Part shown: piece by piece, positions 1 to 11,378 of the stretch
Numbering within the stretch: position 1 is the stretch's first letter
How the letters are laid out: each line of letters opens with the position of its first letter
Assembly (NCBI GenBank): GCA_949317995.1
Contig: OX439038.1
Span: 34,432,613 to 34,496,612, forward strand
Length of the DNA: 64,000 nucleotides
Source: Acholoe squamosa
Lineage: Eukaryota; Annelida; Polychaeta; Phyllodocida; Polynoidae
Reading direction: 5' to 3'
Notes under the pieces: generated by a model
What the model was told of the DNA's origin: nothing
Database searches by the model: none
Seen by the model: the letters and a program-made list of their open reading frames with translations, nothing else
Translations under genes and position numbers: made by a program

Positions 1-148
1 TCGATCCCAGGCACCACCTGGAGGCCTTCACTCCACTTACCCAGGGACAGTACCCCGTCTTTAACAAGTACCCCAAATTCATTGTAGACTACCAAGTTCA
101 GGAGCGGGAGCGTATTCACCAGGAGGAGATGGAATATCTCAAACAAAG
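1..148 (+). CDS. TBC1D31: TBC1D31 exon (5' partial)
   Basis: Open frame from base 3 to the donor AAG|GTAACT at 148/149. It encodes a linker with PVFNKYPKFIVDYQ followed by the start of the coiled coil. Ends in phase 2. The upstream limit is outside the window. Confidence 0.8.
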
Positions 149-3100
149 GTAACTCATAATCTAGTTAGCCTTATTTAAGCTTAACCTTCAGATCCAAGTG
201 GAGGGAGGTAAGTGGAGCTTGCACTGACACGCCGCAACAATGGTGCCCCGATCCATGGATTACTTGTAGATGAAATGTTCGGACATTTCGATATTTCTAA
301 AACATCAAAGTAGTCAGGATACGGTCTTTATAGAATGTATGTGGGTTCTATGGTACTTTGCTTTCATTTTCATGTCCGTTTTCATTAAAAATAAAAGTTG
401 GTTGAAAGAAGAATGGTTGGTGTTTTTTTCTAGGCAAACATCACTGGAGTTACAGAAGGAGACAGCTCGGCGGCAGGAGGAGGAGGAGGCCTGGTACAGA
501 CAGCAGAATCTGCTGGTGCAGGCGGAGACCAAGCGACGACACATCATAGCTGACGAGGAGAAGAAACTAGCTGAGCAACGCACACGGTAAGTTTACAAGG
601 GTGATGTATAAAGGATGCAGGGGAGGGAGGACCCAGGGGTCATCCTTTCTGCTAGGCTGCTTTTTACTCACCTTACATGGTACTTCCTTTAACTCCAGTC
701 TGCGCATCCAAGCAGAGAGAATGATCCGGTATATTAATCCAATATAACATAAATATGGGGGCCCACGGTTTATATATTGAGGAATATTGCATGAGGCGAA
801 GCCGAGTGCAATATCCTCAATATACAAACTGTGGGCCCCCATATTTATGTCATATTAGGTTTATACCACCTTTTCCTCCATTTTGTATCAATTTCTTACC
901 TGATATCTCCAGAATAAATCCAGCAGAAGACATATTTTTGTAAGTGCCAGCGATACTCCCGGTTCGCTCTGCGCGAAGCCATTTTTATTGTTCCAGGCTG
1001 GTAGTGGTACTGCTGTGTTTACACCCATTTTTCATATTGAATGTCGACATGTCGAGATATTAAAAGATACACATCCTTAGACATTCTAGATGATCCCTCC
1101 ATGCTTATTATGTCCAATATATTCAAAATAAAGAAGAATCCAATGGTTTTTCAAGCCTAAGTGAGTCCCGGTCCGACATTTTCCGCATCATCCTCGTAAG
1201 ACGAGAAGTTGACCTATATCCACATCCGGGCCACTGACACAATTTCGTCGGACGAGGAGGCGGGTGGGAATGGCTGCACAGCGACTCACTTATGATAGAA
1301 AAATCATTGGATTCTTATTTATATTGGACAAAATGGAGAAAATTAGCACGCATTCATCATCTATGGATTGAATACTTGTTGGGATTTTAATATTATAACA
1401 TGACAAGCTTGGAATCAAGACGAAAAATGGGTGGAAACACAGCAGTACCGCTACCGGGTAGGTGTTGAAGGCTTCTGATATACCTTTACATTGGATTTTT
1501 TCACCGATAAGTGTGGTGCTATGGCTAAGGCCTCCGCCTACCTCCACTGCGACCAGGGCTCAATACCCCTACGAGTTAGGACGATTTTTCACATTGAAAT
1601 AATGGCGAGACTGAATTTGTATGTCTCACCACTTTCCCAAAATATCCAACTTGACCTCGAAAAAATATATCCAAAAATCCCAAAAAAGCACACATTCGTA
1701 TATGCTCTGATAAGGCACTGGTAGAGGATAGCATAACAGTAAGGGAGGTGGCAGAATAGTGGTATAAACTGCTTTATGTCATATCCTTTTTATCTAGCTG
1801 CTGAAAGGCGATAGCTAGATCTATCGAGGGCAGTTTTAATCAGATCTGATTAGGATACATTATTTTATACTGACAGACCAGATTGGACATACCCAGCAGA
1901 TATACCTGACTCATACTGGTTTTTAGCTGTTGGCTGACTGATTATTTGCAGGCCCCCTGGGCAGTCTGCTCAAGCTTAATTCAATCTATGATTTTGCATT
2001 TTTGGTTTGATGACTAGGCTTGGAGCCATGACGCGGGAACTGAAGATGAAAGAGATGCAGCTGTTGGACGCTACCCGCCGTAAGTTCCTCACATACCAGC
2101 AGCAGCAGAAGGAGTCGGAGCTTGCCCGCCTCGATGACGAAATACGCAGAAAGGTAGGAATTGTAATGATGAAAATATGTTTTTGATTGAATATAAAGAG
2201 ATATGCCCCTTTTACAACAATCATTTCAGTTTTAGAAGCAATGCATTCGTTCTAAGGCTCAGTAGTAAAGGAAATGATGAATTGTCATGATTTATGGATT
2301 TAGTGCTTAATACATATACACTTTTCACCTTCAGGCTACTCTTCGTGAAACCGAGACGCTGGCTGCACTTGAGGATGCTGAAATCCGCAACATGGAGTTA
2401 CAGCTGCAGAAAAAAATGTTTGAACAGGTAGGACCGTGTATGATGAAATTTGGGAAATTGAAGCTGAAATCTTTGGTTTTCATATTTCGCTCATAGAACA
2501 TTTACTGGTTCCATGCTATACTTGGTCGCGGTAATATATCTGCTGACGGCAGTTTTCCGTTGTTATTAACACCTGTTGTGTGCATGTTTTCAGGAGTTAC
2601 ATCGTGAGTTTGTGGAGAATGATCGGGAACAGAAACAGGAGTTGTCAGTACGACAAAAACAGCAGGAGCTTGAGGACAGGGTGCTGGAAAGTCTAGCACG
2701 ATCAGAACGAGAACGGGAGCAACAAGTCCGCAAGGTTAGACACAATGTTACACATCATTTACTGACATTCATCCAATGAAAAATCGTTGCTATTCTTGTA
2801 ATAGAGTTTGCAACATCTATATTTGTCCAAGTATATTGATCACATTTATCATTCAGCAAGTGAATTTTTGTACTTCAGACGGTGCTTCAGAACCTTGCAC
2901 ATGCAGAACAGCTCAAGCTAGACGGCACCGTACGGAACCAAATAGAGACCCGCCAGCAATTAGACGATCTAGACAGAGAACAGACTGCCATCAAGGTACT
3001 TCCAACATTGAGTGTTTAGTAGGACTAGGATGTGTGACTGCTTAATGATATGGCTTACATTATTCAAATATGATCAGGCAGATGAAGAATTTAAAGCCCT

Positions 3101-4406
3101 GACAGGGCCCAAATGTCCCAGCAGGACCAAGCCTTAGTAAGTGATTGAGTAATTAACTCGAAAAGCGAGTTATAAGGAGACACCCTGGGGCCCTTCACTT
3201 TCAGTCATTTTGGTGGTGCGAATAAGTTTAAAAAAAGATGAAAATTTTGTATATAAGAGGCAGAATTACTTAATGAATTTGTAGTGCCATTAAAGGAGGA
3301 GATGCAGAGGTCTTGCAGGAAAAGGTATTTCATTACAAAGTTTTGTAAATTTTGAGAAATTGTCAATATTGTACGGACTCAGTTGGTTGGCAGCCATGAC
3401 ACTTTTTGCCACCAATGGTGAAGGTATATGATGTTGATCCATGTATCAACTTTTCCGCCTTTTTTGGCAATATGGTGCGAATTGCACAGTTTTGGCGGGA
3501 GTTATGCGAAAAGTGGCTTGGTGGTGCGAATAACCTGGGTAAGGGAGTGCTGATGCAACAGGATGAGAGCCAATCACCAGGGTTGCCAACACTCACGCAT
3601 TGGCACACACGACAGTAGAGGGTGGCGCTGTAAACAGTACGGCCAATTGCGTGAGAGTTGGCAACCCTGCAATCACAGGCTTTTCACTTTTCGAGTTATC
3701 AGCAATTTACATTGCTGCATTATATTTGTTGTTAACGACAGCTAAAGTCATTTTCATGCCAATCATGGGAGTGTGGAGTCAGTGAGATCACTGTATACCA
3801 CTAGTAACCTTTGAAACTTTTATCTGCATTGACGCTTTACAATATCAAGCATGGGATTTTTAAAAACATATTGTAACATCAATTTGGTATATGGAAGGAA
3901 AACACGACAGCTGCCCAACAAATGGTTGTAAGTGAAGCCAAGCCTCTGATATTGTAACCGGATAAGGTGTACAACATGGTAATCTCAATACGAATCATAT
4001 AAAATAGCCCAACAGCGTTCCTTCAACTGTATCACTGCGGGTAAGGCTGGTATGTCCCGTAATGTTCAGAGCCTTGGATACGACTGAGGTGGTGATGCCC
4101 CGCAGCCATGTTATATAGTCATCACGAGAGGTTCTCCCCCTTGTGGCATGTGGCCGAACCACCCTTACCCGCAGTGATACCCGCAGCAGCCGAGTGCTAC
4201 CGCTACAATATCAAGAAAATAGAATTTTTAAGCCAAAAAGGGCTCACCTGCATGCTACCGGTATGTATAGATCCATGGAGAGATCATTCAGTATAGGGTT
4301 CTTAAAGACTGCGAGGGGCCCATCCCACACAATTCTTCTCAAATGTCACCAACAGATGGGGTCTTTCACACTGCCTGGGATTTCTTCAAGGCCCATCCCA
4401 TGCCTC

Positions 4407-4468
<62 letters not shown>

Positions 4469-4828
4469 TGGCGGAGACCGAGGGGCCGTTGGCGGAGCCG
4501 AAACCATCCTGGTGTGGGGGCGGCGAGGCCAGCGGTCCTGAAGTAACGCGGTTACGTCGGCAATAGTAGTCGGCGGAGATCCTCCGACGCTGGCCTGCCG
4601 TAAAGCAGGCCGGGGTCGGAGTATCTGCCTATGTATAAATAAGGGAGTTTTTACTCCGATCAGTTAGTTCCGAGTTACAGACAGAGAGGAGCAGGCTTAC
4701 CTCCGGATTAATATATACACGATACAAGACTTAGATGGTGTGGCGAGGACTGCCAGGAAATAAAAGATACTGAAGTCAAGCTGTCGGAGTTGTGTAATTC
4801 TTTATTAACCATAGAGTCGGAAAACGCT

Positions 4829-4871
<43 letters not shown>

Positions 4872-7040
4872 ACCTTTGTCCTAGTAACATAACGCTTACA
4901 TTCTTCTCTGTGTTTGACCAGAAAGCTGCCCTTCAGGCCGAGAACCGAGATATGGAGAAGACCATCCACAACCTGATGCAGCAGGTGGAACAGCACAGGG
5001 TACGTCTATGATAACTATACATCTACTACATTTCCAGGGGTAGAAAATAAGATGTTGGCCCCCCGAGCACGCAGTCTCATATGAACTATAATAAAATATG
5101 TGGGAATATCTACATGTACTACATTTCTATATCAAATCCCTCGAGTTGTATTCAGTAGGATAGGAACTATTAAAGGGTTATCTGACACAGTAATCCTGAA
5201 AAAGACCCCAGACGGAACTCAGCGCCCAACCTTAAAGCCTTAAATAAATGGTTTGCTCGGTTTGTGGTGACCCACTGTAATACTGCAAGAGCCCCCACCT
5301 ACAACCCAGGCCCCCAACTTAAATAAAAATGTGCTACCGGAAATGGGGAACTCCGATGCAGTGGTCGTTTGGTTTGCTTCTAAACCACTCCATTAACCAT
5401 GAATGTTAATCTATACACCTGTATAGGAACGTCAGGCCATGGACCACTATGGTGAGTACGAGGCCCAGCAGCGTCAAGCGGAGGCTGCAGAGATGAGGCG
5501 GTTACACCTGGTGGAGGATGAAGTACAAGAGGCACGTCAGCATGTAGACCACATCGAGGATAACCAAGGCCATGTTCTTGGTAAGTGTATTTTGCAAGAC
5601 CAGAGTTTGTCATTTACCTGAAGATATTAGTATATAAAACTTAATTTATTACGCACTGTCTTCTAAACTGTGTAATAATGTCTGAAACAATAGAGTTTCT
5701 GGGATTGGTTTGAAAAATAAATGCATGTGCTGGTTTCGAGGAGCTTGAGCCTTTTGGTACTTATCAACAATAACATGATAGTTGGATCTGGAATGAGTTA
5801 TTATTTGGTGCTTATATGTATTTATAATAACATTCTATCTGTGGCCAAATCTGACATGTTCCTCATCCTCAGCGTCTCAGAATCACCTAAAGTATGGTGC
5901 ACAACACACCACAGATTATTTAGTTATGCCACGCAATATATGAAGAATTATCAAAATCCACTCTGCAAAGGAGTTTCTTTAAATGCTGGTGTTTCAAAAA
6001 TTATTCAGACCGGTTAAGGGACCTGAAAGAGACTCTTTATCGGCATGACGACAGTAGGGACAACCGGAACTTGAATGATACGCAGGACACCGACATCTCC
6101 ACACAATGTTAGTATTTCACCTACACAGCTTTCAATCATACAAACAACTATTCTAATGTCAGTATATGGTCATGTGAAGAGTTTTGAGATCGCAGATAAG
6201 AGATAAGGGTCCAATTGGGGCCCCGTACTACTGACCCCTGGATTTATAAGTTATTTCGGGCCTCCCCAGCCCCAGGCCATCTTTAAAAGGGGTCTGTCTA
6301 TGTCTTGCTTTTCTATCCTCTCTGAGTGTGGGTGGTGTCCATATGCGCGGGCACTGGCACATATTCGTTCCTTGAATCTCCTCTTTCCTGTCCCCTCTTT
6401 CTTACATATGTCTGGTGTCCATATGCACGGGCACAGGCACATGTATTCCTTTGTGACGTGATGTCTAATGTAATTTTTCCGCCATGAATATGACCTTAGC
6501 TGTCGGCTTGGCGTTAAACAACCATTACTCACTCACTCACTCACTCACTATAAGTTATTCATTTATCTTAAATAAAGGTGATTTCTTTACAAAATTTTGT
6601 TTCTCTGTTAAAAACAATTCCCTGATTCATAACTTTAATGATTCTTTTCCTGATTTTTTTTTTTTTTTTCAAATATTTTGTATGTTTTAGATATTTTCTT
6701 ACATTTTTTTTTTCGCTCAGAGGTTTAGAGTCCCACTACTTGAGCCCACACCACTGTCCCCTGTGGGGAGAGTGTCTACACCTGTGACCTAGGGGTGAAT
6801 GTAAGATGAATCCGCCATATGTTATACACTATCTCCAATGTAATGAATCGTATCCTACTGGTACTCTCGATTTAGAAATGAACTTGTGTATTAATTCTTT
6901 CAGTATCACTTGACCGTGGTCGATCCAGATTTGAGGAAAATGAGAGGGAATTACTGCAAGATGTGCGGAATCTCCGGAGCAAGTTGGCTCGGGAAAACCG
7001 CCACAAAAGGCCTCCACCAGCACATAGTGCATTTGCATAG
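1..7040 (+). CDS. TBC1D31: TBC1D31 (WDR67), C-terminal coiled-coil part, 5' truncated gene
   Basis: Twelve exons (listed separately) join with consistent phases into about 430 residues of nearly continuous charged coiled coil rich in Glu, Gln and Arg. The first exon holds the segment FNKYPKFIVDYQ, which in TBC1D31 follows the TBC domain; the last holds STQ..SL.R and VRNLRSKLA, which match the C-terminal end I recall for vertebrate TBC1D31. The WD40 and TBC domains would lie left of the window. TBC1D31 is a centriolar-satellite protein linked to ciliogenesis (family knowledge). The gene converges on the CD109-like gene on the other strand. The identification rests on remembered family sequence, so an unrelated long coiled-coil protein remains possible, but the splice structure itself is clear. 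Confidence 0.78.
434..586 (+). CDS. TBC1D31: TBC1D31 exon, coiled coil
   Basis: Acceptor TTTTTTTCTAG|G and donor CACACG|GTAAGT. Encodes about 51 residues of charged helix (ARRQEEEEAWYRQQ). Enters and leaves in phase 2, so it joins both neighbours in frame. Confidence 0.85.
699..728 (+). CDS. TBC1D31: TBC1D31 micro-exon (30 nt)
   Basis: A 30-nt exon between AACTCCAG and GTATAT, encoding RLRIQAERMI. It enters and leaves in phase 2, so it could be included or skipped without changing the frame. Its residues continue the coiled coil. The donor is weak and it lies next to a hairpin element. Confidence 0.55.
729..865. repeat. Hairpin inverted-repeat element (MITE-like)
   Basis: Arms of about 50-55 bp (near 729-791 and 808-865) are near-perfect inverted complements around a 16-bp loop; both contain GGGGGCCCAC / GTGGGCCCCC. 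No coding content. Directly abuts the 30-nt micro-exon. Confidence 0.75.
1009..1455. repeat. Foldback element, about 155-bp diverged arms
   Basis: The arm at 1009-1163 is an inverted, roughly three-quarters identical copy of 1285-1455. Shared blocks are GGTACTGCTGTGTTT, CACCCATTTTTC, AAGAATCCAATG and TAAGTGAGTC. The 120-bp loop has no match between its halves. Confidence 0.65.
2018..2153 (+). CDS. TBC1D31: TBC1D31 exon, coiled coil
   Basis: Acceptor TGACTAG|G and donor AGAAAG|GTAGGA; 136 nt, phase 2 to 0. Encodes TRELKMKEMQLLDATRRKF and a Gln-rich helix ending LDDEIRRK. Confidence 0.85.
2335..2427 (+). CDS. TBC1D31: TBC1D31 exon, coiled coil
   Basis: 93 nt, phase 0 to 0, acceptor CACCTTCAG|G and donor GAACAG|GTAGGA. 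Encodes 31 helical residues beginning ATLRETETLAALEDAE. Confidence 0.85.
2594..2734 (+). CDS. TBC1D31: TBC1D31 exon, coiled coil
   Basis: 141 nt, phase 0 to 0, acceptor GTTTTCAG|G and donor CGCAAG|GTTAGA. Encodes 47 residues of Glu/Gln/Arg helix. The donor has T at +3, which is unusual but leaves GT intact. Confidence 0.8.
2879..2995 (+). CDS. TBC1D31: TBC1D31 exon, coiled coil
   Basis: 117 nt, phase 0 to 0, acceptor TACTTCAG|A and donor ATCAAG|GTACTT. Encodes 39 residues including VLQNLAHAEQLKLDG and DDLDREQTAIK. Confidence 0.82.
3577..3668. repeat. Short inverted repeat
   Basis: AGGGTTGCCAACACTCACGC near 3580 and its inverted match ending in GTTGGCAACCCT near 3667, about 26-bp arms with a 36-bp loop. 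Intronic. Confidence 0.6.
4022..4195. repeat. Inverted-repeat element
   Basis: Ends carry GTATCACTGCGGGTAAGG and its complement near 4165-4190. The middle is non-coding. Probably a small non-autonomous transposon. Confidence 0.5.
4410..4466. repeat. (AT)n microsatellite, left half
   Basis: Uninterrupted AT dinucleotides. Continues at 4832-4868 after the inserted LTR-like sequence. Confidence 0.95.
4467..4831 (+). mobile_element. Solo LTR inserted in an (AT)n tract
   Basis: A 365-bp GC-richer block starts TGTGGC and ends GCTACA (TGT...ACA ends). It has a TATA-like TATAAATAAG near 4635 and AATAAA near 4760, and is bordered on both sides by (AT)n. This is the expected anatomy of an LTR (U3 promoter, R/U5 polyadenylation signal) left by recombination. 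No gag or pol lies nearby. Orientation follows the TATA and AATAAA order. The target-site duplication cannot be read because the target is AT repeat. Confidence 0.65.
4832..4868. repeat. (AT)n microsatellite, right half
   Basis: AT dinucleotides that resume directly after the LTR-like block. Confidence 0.95.
4922..4999 (+). CDS. TBC1D31: TBC1D31 exon, coiled coil
   Basis: 78 nt, phase 0 to 0, acceptor GTTTGACCAG|A and donor CACAGG|GTACGT. Encodes AALQAENRDMEKTIHNLMQQ and a few more residues. The upstream intron holds two (AT)n tracts split by a solo LTR. Confidence 0.82.
5427..5580 (+). CDS. TBC1D31: TBC1D31 exon, coiled coil
   Basis: 154 nt, phase 0 to 1, acceptor CTGTATAG|G and donor TTCTTG|GTAAGT. 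Encodes about 51 helical residues including MRRLHLVEDEVQEARQHV. Confidence 0.85.
5873..5891 (+). CDS. TBC1D31: TBC1D31 micro-exon (19 nt)
   Basis: A 19-nt exon between CTCATCCTCAG and GTATGG that takes phase 1 to phase 2 and encodes ASQNHLK across its junctions. It is needed to bridge the phase-1 end of the previous exon and the phase-2 start of the next. Confidence 0.6.
6019..6107 (+). CDS. TBC1D31: TBC1D31 exon
   Basis: Acceptor GGTTAAG|G and donor CACAAT|GTTAGT; 89 nt, phase 2 to 1. Encodes DLKETLYRHDDSRDNRN and then DTDISTQ, the start of the conserved C-terminal block. The acceptor has a poor polypyrimidine tract. Confidence 0.68.
6257..6550 (+). mobile_element. SINE-like element, copy 1
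   Basis: Contains GGCCATCTTTAAAAGGGG, two GTGTCCATATGC blocks, then ATGAATATGACCTTAGCTGT and GCGTTAAAC before a (TCAC)n tail. Two more copies occur at 42838-43024 (+) and 58953-59115 (-). The fixed tail and simple-repeat end are typical of a SINE; I do not see clear A/B boxes. Confidence 0.7.
6904..7040 (+). CDS. TBC1D31: TBC1D31 last coding exon
   Basis: Acceptor TCTTTCAG|T. Encodes LSLDRGRSRFEENERELLQD, VRNLRSKLARENRHKR and a Pro/Ala tail, then TAG at 7038-7040. VRNLR near the C-terminus is the main basis for the TBC1D31 call. Confidence 0.85.
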
Positions 7041-7480
7041 TATTATCTGCCATTCACCTCACCGTCCAGCCAAAAATTCCTTTATTTAAGCCAATTGTAT
7101 ATTTTGTAATTAAAAGGTACTAGCATATGGTACTCGCGACTCAATCGCACACAGAAATATGACCACAAATACCAGGGTATTTTGGGGATTTTTAGGTTTC
7201 ATGAAATCATTTTACCATTTTGTACATTTGTATTCGATGCATTCCCTGTACATCAGTGTAAGATAAACTTTTATAAGAATCATGTTTTGTAAAAAAAAAA
7301 AAAAAAAAAATCCAGCCAAACATGGTTGCCAAAAAAGTGATTTGTAATATAACCGAAAGACCAGCTTCGAAATATAATTTTTATTTTTTAAAAATGTATA
7401 CTTCTCTGTGACAAACATGTCAACTGTGATAATTATTATATTGTATAGTATAGAATTTTAGAGTAATAAAAATCAACATT
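7041..7480 (+). other. Probable 3' UTR of TBC1D31
   Basis: AT-rich non-coding sequence after the stop, with an 18-bp A run near 7291 and a possible AATAAA polyadenylation signal at about 7464. No open frame that looks coding. Confidence 0.5.
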
Positions 7481-8512
7481 GGTAAGTTTCGAGTGTTGTG
7501 CTTTGTACAAGAATTTATCCCAAAGCCACCAACCGATTTAGATCACACCTTACATATGAACATCTTGAGGAGTTTGCGAGGAAAATTTCCTTAGCAATGT
7601 GTTAGGTTCAGAAATGCCGTTATTTTTATACATATTATACATGTATAAAGCTGTAGATGTCAAAGTTTAGCCTGTGGGTATTAATCACTGTAGGGTAAAC
7701 ATTTATTAGTACAGTTGTAGGCCCGATTCGGGCCTAGTTTTTAACCTAAATGCTATCATTTGAAGGTACATTCACTGTGAAAGGTAGCCTGAAAAAGTGC
7801 TTTGATGCATTTTACACTTTTAACATAGTTATGATGGGTATAATTCGGCTTTACATACATGGTGCATATGTGCAAAACCGATTACAAATGTTCTTGACAT
7901 ATTGGAGTCCCATGATATTTGTACATGTAAAATATTTATAGAAAAAGACTATGCTCTCTATAAAATTGAAAACACACATTACTATATACACTTTATAGAA
8001 GTTCACAGAAATACAACTGAGCTGTATTCTACATATAAGACAGACATACACTATGTAATTGCTAACATGAAATCTTTGAGCACAATATTCCTTTATACAA
8101 ATACCGGTAGTGAAAAACACGTGAAACAATCAAATACCGTACATGTTGAAAAGTCTTCACTCAGTAGAGGGACACTTTAAATTCCATTCACTGTGAAAGG
8201 GGTTCTTTAACATATCAGCGCAATAATATATAATACTACAATACAAAAACATTGTTTACCATATCATCGCAAAATAGCACCCAGGTACTCTTTGCTTTGG
8301 CGGCAACCTTTGCAATCGAACCAGGTGCTCAAAGATCGAATAGGTTCTGATAGCTTAGTATTACTACTGTTGCCTGATTTCTGGTAACTAGATTCTTGAA
8401 AATGCCGCAGTGGTGGTAGATCTTGCTGTAAATATGGCTTAATTTTGGATGATTCGAGATTTCCCCCCTATAACAACACCGTGGTTGTGATTTATACATA
8501 CAAGAAGAGCAG
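7481..8512. other. Intergenic region between convergent genes / 3' UTR of the TEP gene
   Basis: No coding frame recognised. On the - strand an AATAAA occurs at about 7706-7711 and could end the long TEP transcript. If so, the two convergent genes end within about 250 bp of each other. Confidence 0.4.
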
Positions 8513-8643
8513 TTACATGATAATAGAGAATATAACAGTTGCTATGGAGAGGACGAGCGTCGCCATAGTCACAGTTGCCATAGCTACACCACCAACAGGT
8601 CTATTAGGATCAACCGGTTCCACTGGGTCTATGGGGTCGGGCC
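8513..8643 (-). CDS. TEP distal alternative last exon (GPI-type tail)
   Basis: Acceptor CTTGAACAG|GG; phase 1 entry gives an acidic Pro-rich stalk ([18 protein letters not shown]) followed by about 23 hydrophobic residues ([20 protein letters not shown]...) and TAA at 8513-8515. Nothing polar follows the hydrophobic run, as in a GPI-attachment signal; GG is a plausible attachment site. It fits in frame onto the internal donor at 14412 in the 14.3-kb exon, after CPDCCEQ. The join is inferred from phase and splice signals only. Confidence 0.6.
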
Positions 8644-11287
8644 CTGTTCAAGAAGAGAGAACATATTTTTAATGATTTAAAAAGACGTAACAGAAGTCAA
8701 TCCTCCTGCAAACATATTTTCAGTGAATACGTTTTTTTTGTTTTTTTTTATTGGAGCATCATAGTAAACTTTTATATTCAGGGGAATACTGCAAAAGGCT
8801 GTTTTGTTCTACAAAGTTCGTTAATCGTTATGTATATAATACCTTAAGATGATGCTGCTTTGGTAAGTATAAAGGATTTTAAAAAAAAAAAAATTTATAA
8901 TCTTTCTGGGGTCGGAGTTCAGGACTTTTAGATATTCAGTCAAAAATTGGCCTGACCTATTTTTGATAAGGGTTTACTGCTGTGACACCCTGGGAATCAC
9001 CCCAGATTCCCAAAATAAATAATCTATTTACAATAAAATTTATTTAATATAGCTACCGTAATCTCTCGCGTATAAGACGCATCCTCTACGCCAAACAAAA
9101 TGCTGGTGCGTCTTATAGCTTACTCTCAAGTTGGGGTGCGTCTTATACGAGGGGTAATTTTACTATAGAAATGTACTGAATTTACAAAATTAGTACCTAC
9201 CGTAATCTCTCGAGTATAAGGCGCGTCTTATACGCGAGGTTTTAGTGCTCCCCGAATCCACAAGGGGGACACAGACCTTTCTTTTGATATGTTACATTCC
9301 CCCTAAATCATAAAATGACATTGGGGTGTTCATGGGGGTCTGCTGGGCCCCATCTACACATAGCTTTTTGAATTTTTAAAATCCATTCAGTAGAACAAAA
9401 GATATGAATTTTTATTTTTCTGACAATAATCTTGAACTCTAGGTGCGTCTTATACGCGAGATGCGCCTTATACGCGGGAGATTACGGTAAGAGGTGCGTC
9501 TTATACGCGAAAATGCTTTTGCTGAGTTTGGGGTGGGTCCTATACGCGCAGCGCGTCTTATACGCGAGAGATTACGGTATTTATTAAATAAACCTAACAA
9601 AACAGCACACCTAGTGAACTGTGGTGTTAGAATTCCAGACCTCTAGGGCCTGGGGCCACTGAAGGGCAATTTTCATTGTCAATCCAGCACAAACAGGTGA
9701 CTGATGATTCCCCAAAGGAAGAAACTGCTCCAATTGTGACTTGAAACCGGTATCCAAGCCACATATCATTGGTATCTTTCACCATGGTAGCTGTAACTAA
9801 CTCCCCTTGAAGACATGTACGCAAATGCAAGTTGCCTAGCAATGGTATTCCCTGTGACATCACACCCCTGTGGAAAACCGTCACTTTGAGTGGTTGCATC
9901 GTGCAAACCAGTCGTACCTACCCTAGCTCCGTCCAGAAGAAGGTAAGTATAAATGATGATCCTAATCTCAATGAGTATCATAGTATCTTGCGTATGAGGT
10001 GCACCATATACGTGAGTGTGAACTCTGCTGCACCCTAAAGGATCAGCCAATGTTGGGGCAGCGCCTTAGATGCGAGGATTTTAAGTTATAGAACAGTACA
10101 AATGTACTGAAATGACTTTATGTCGGACCTAGATACACAATTGGGGACGAGTTTGGGGTGCGCCCTATACATGAGGTACTACAGTGAACTCTTACCTCTG
10201 CATGGTTTCTTATATTAGTGATGCCAGGTTAGAGTGCGGTGAGCTAATGCTGTGTGACAAGGTGTTAGTGGTAGAAAAATGGAGCTGGTGTTAGTGGTGG
10301 AAAAATGGAGCTGGACAGACTTCAGGCTAATGGAAAAATTCCCTTATAGGAAGTTATACTTAGCAGTAAGGGGTATTCAATTCAACCTCTGTTTAACCAC
10401 TTTTCTATGCAACCATCGGTAACAAAAATGAGATTTTTTTTCTTAACTCCATCCGACCACAGAGTGGTAGAATAGACATGCCTTAGATATGTGCCTGCTT
10501 ATAACGATGACTGCTAATGAATTCTCATTTATAGACATTAGCACCAAAGAAATAAACAACATAGTAGACAGGTGGTGCTTTATTCATTCAAAATGCTCTT
10601 TTTACATAGCATCATAGTGTCCTGAGACTAGAATATACGTACTTAACATTGACTTAACGTATGCACGGTCAGAATGAATATAACCAATGCCTGGCAAGTC
10701 GTGCCATATAAACCAAGTCTTTGCTGAAGTGTATAAAAAAACCTAATAACATCAATTGTCTTCTGCATTCATATCGCAATAAGATAAACCAATCTCTATC
10801 ATGTGCTCCTACTTAACAAGGATTACAGACTCTGCATTTTGTGTTTAGCAATAATTGACTCCAACTCCAGCCAATGTACCTGAAAATCCATTTATGTTAG
10901 TAGGGCAACAAGCGTCGGTGGGGATAACTATTAAAATCTACGTCCATGAACTTTTGATAATCTTTGATTTTATAACTTGAATCCTTCTTGTCTCCCTTAT
11001 ACATGTACAGAAATGTAAAAGGGTTCTCTGTATAATGCTGTATAAATTCCTATACCCCCCCCCCACCACCACCACTAAAAAGATGCTTCGTAAGCCCTGG
11101 TTTTACAAGCTAGACCAAGAATCTATAACATGCATCGCTATATAACAGGTAAATGCATGGTACATGTTGTGTACCTGGTGAACACTGAACTAATTCACAA
11201 GTAGTCAAGTGTTGATTGAATACTATCGGTATATTTACTCTTTTATTCCCACACACCCACGCCCACACCCACAACCACACCCACACC

Positions 11288-11378
<91 letters not shown>

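Noticed and set aside
4143-4546. Open frames with long Tyr-Ile repeats
   Set aside because: Translation of (AT)n; no coding support. The same holds at 4790-5011 outside the real exon and at 11209-11455.
9627-10050. Two overlapping - strand open frames, possibly a conserved domain
   Set aside because: I could not tie either frame to a family or to splice sites that fit the TEP phases; left as unassigned.
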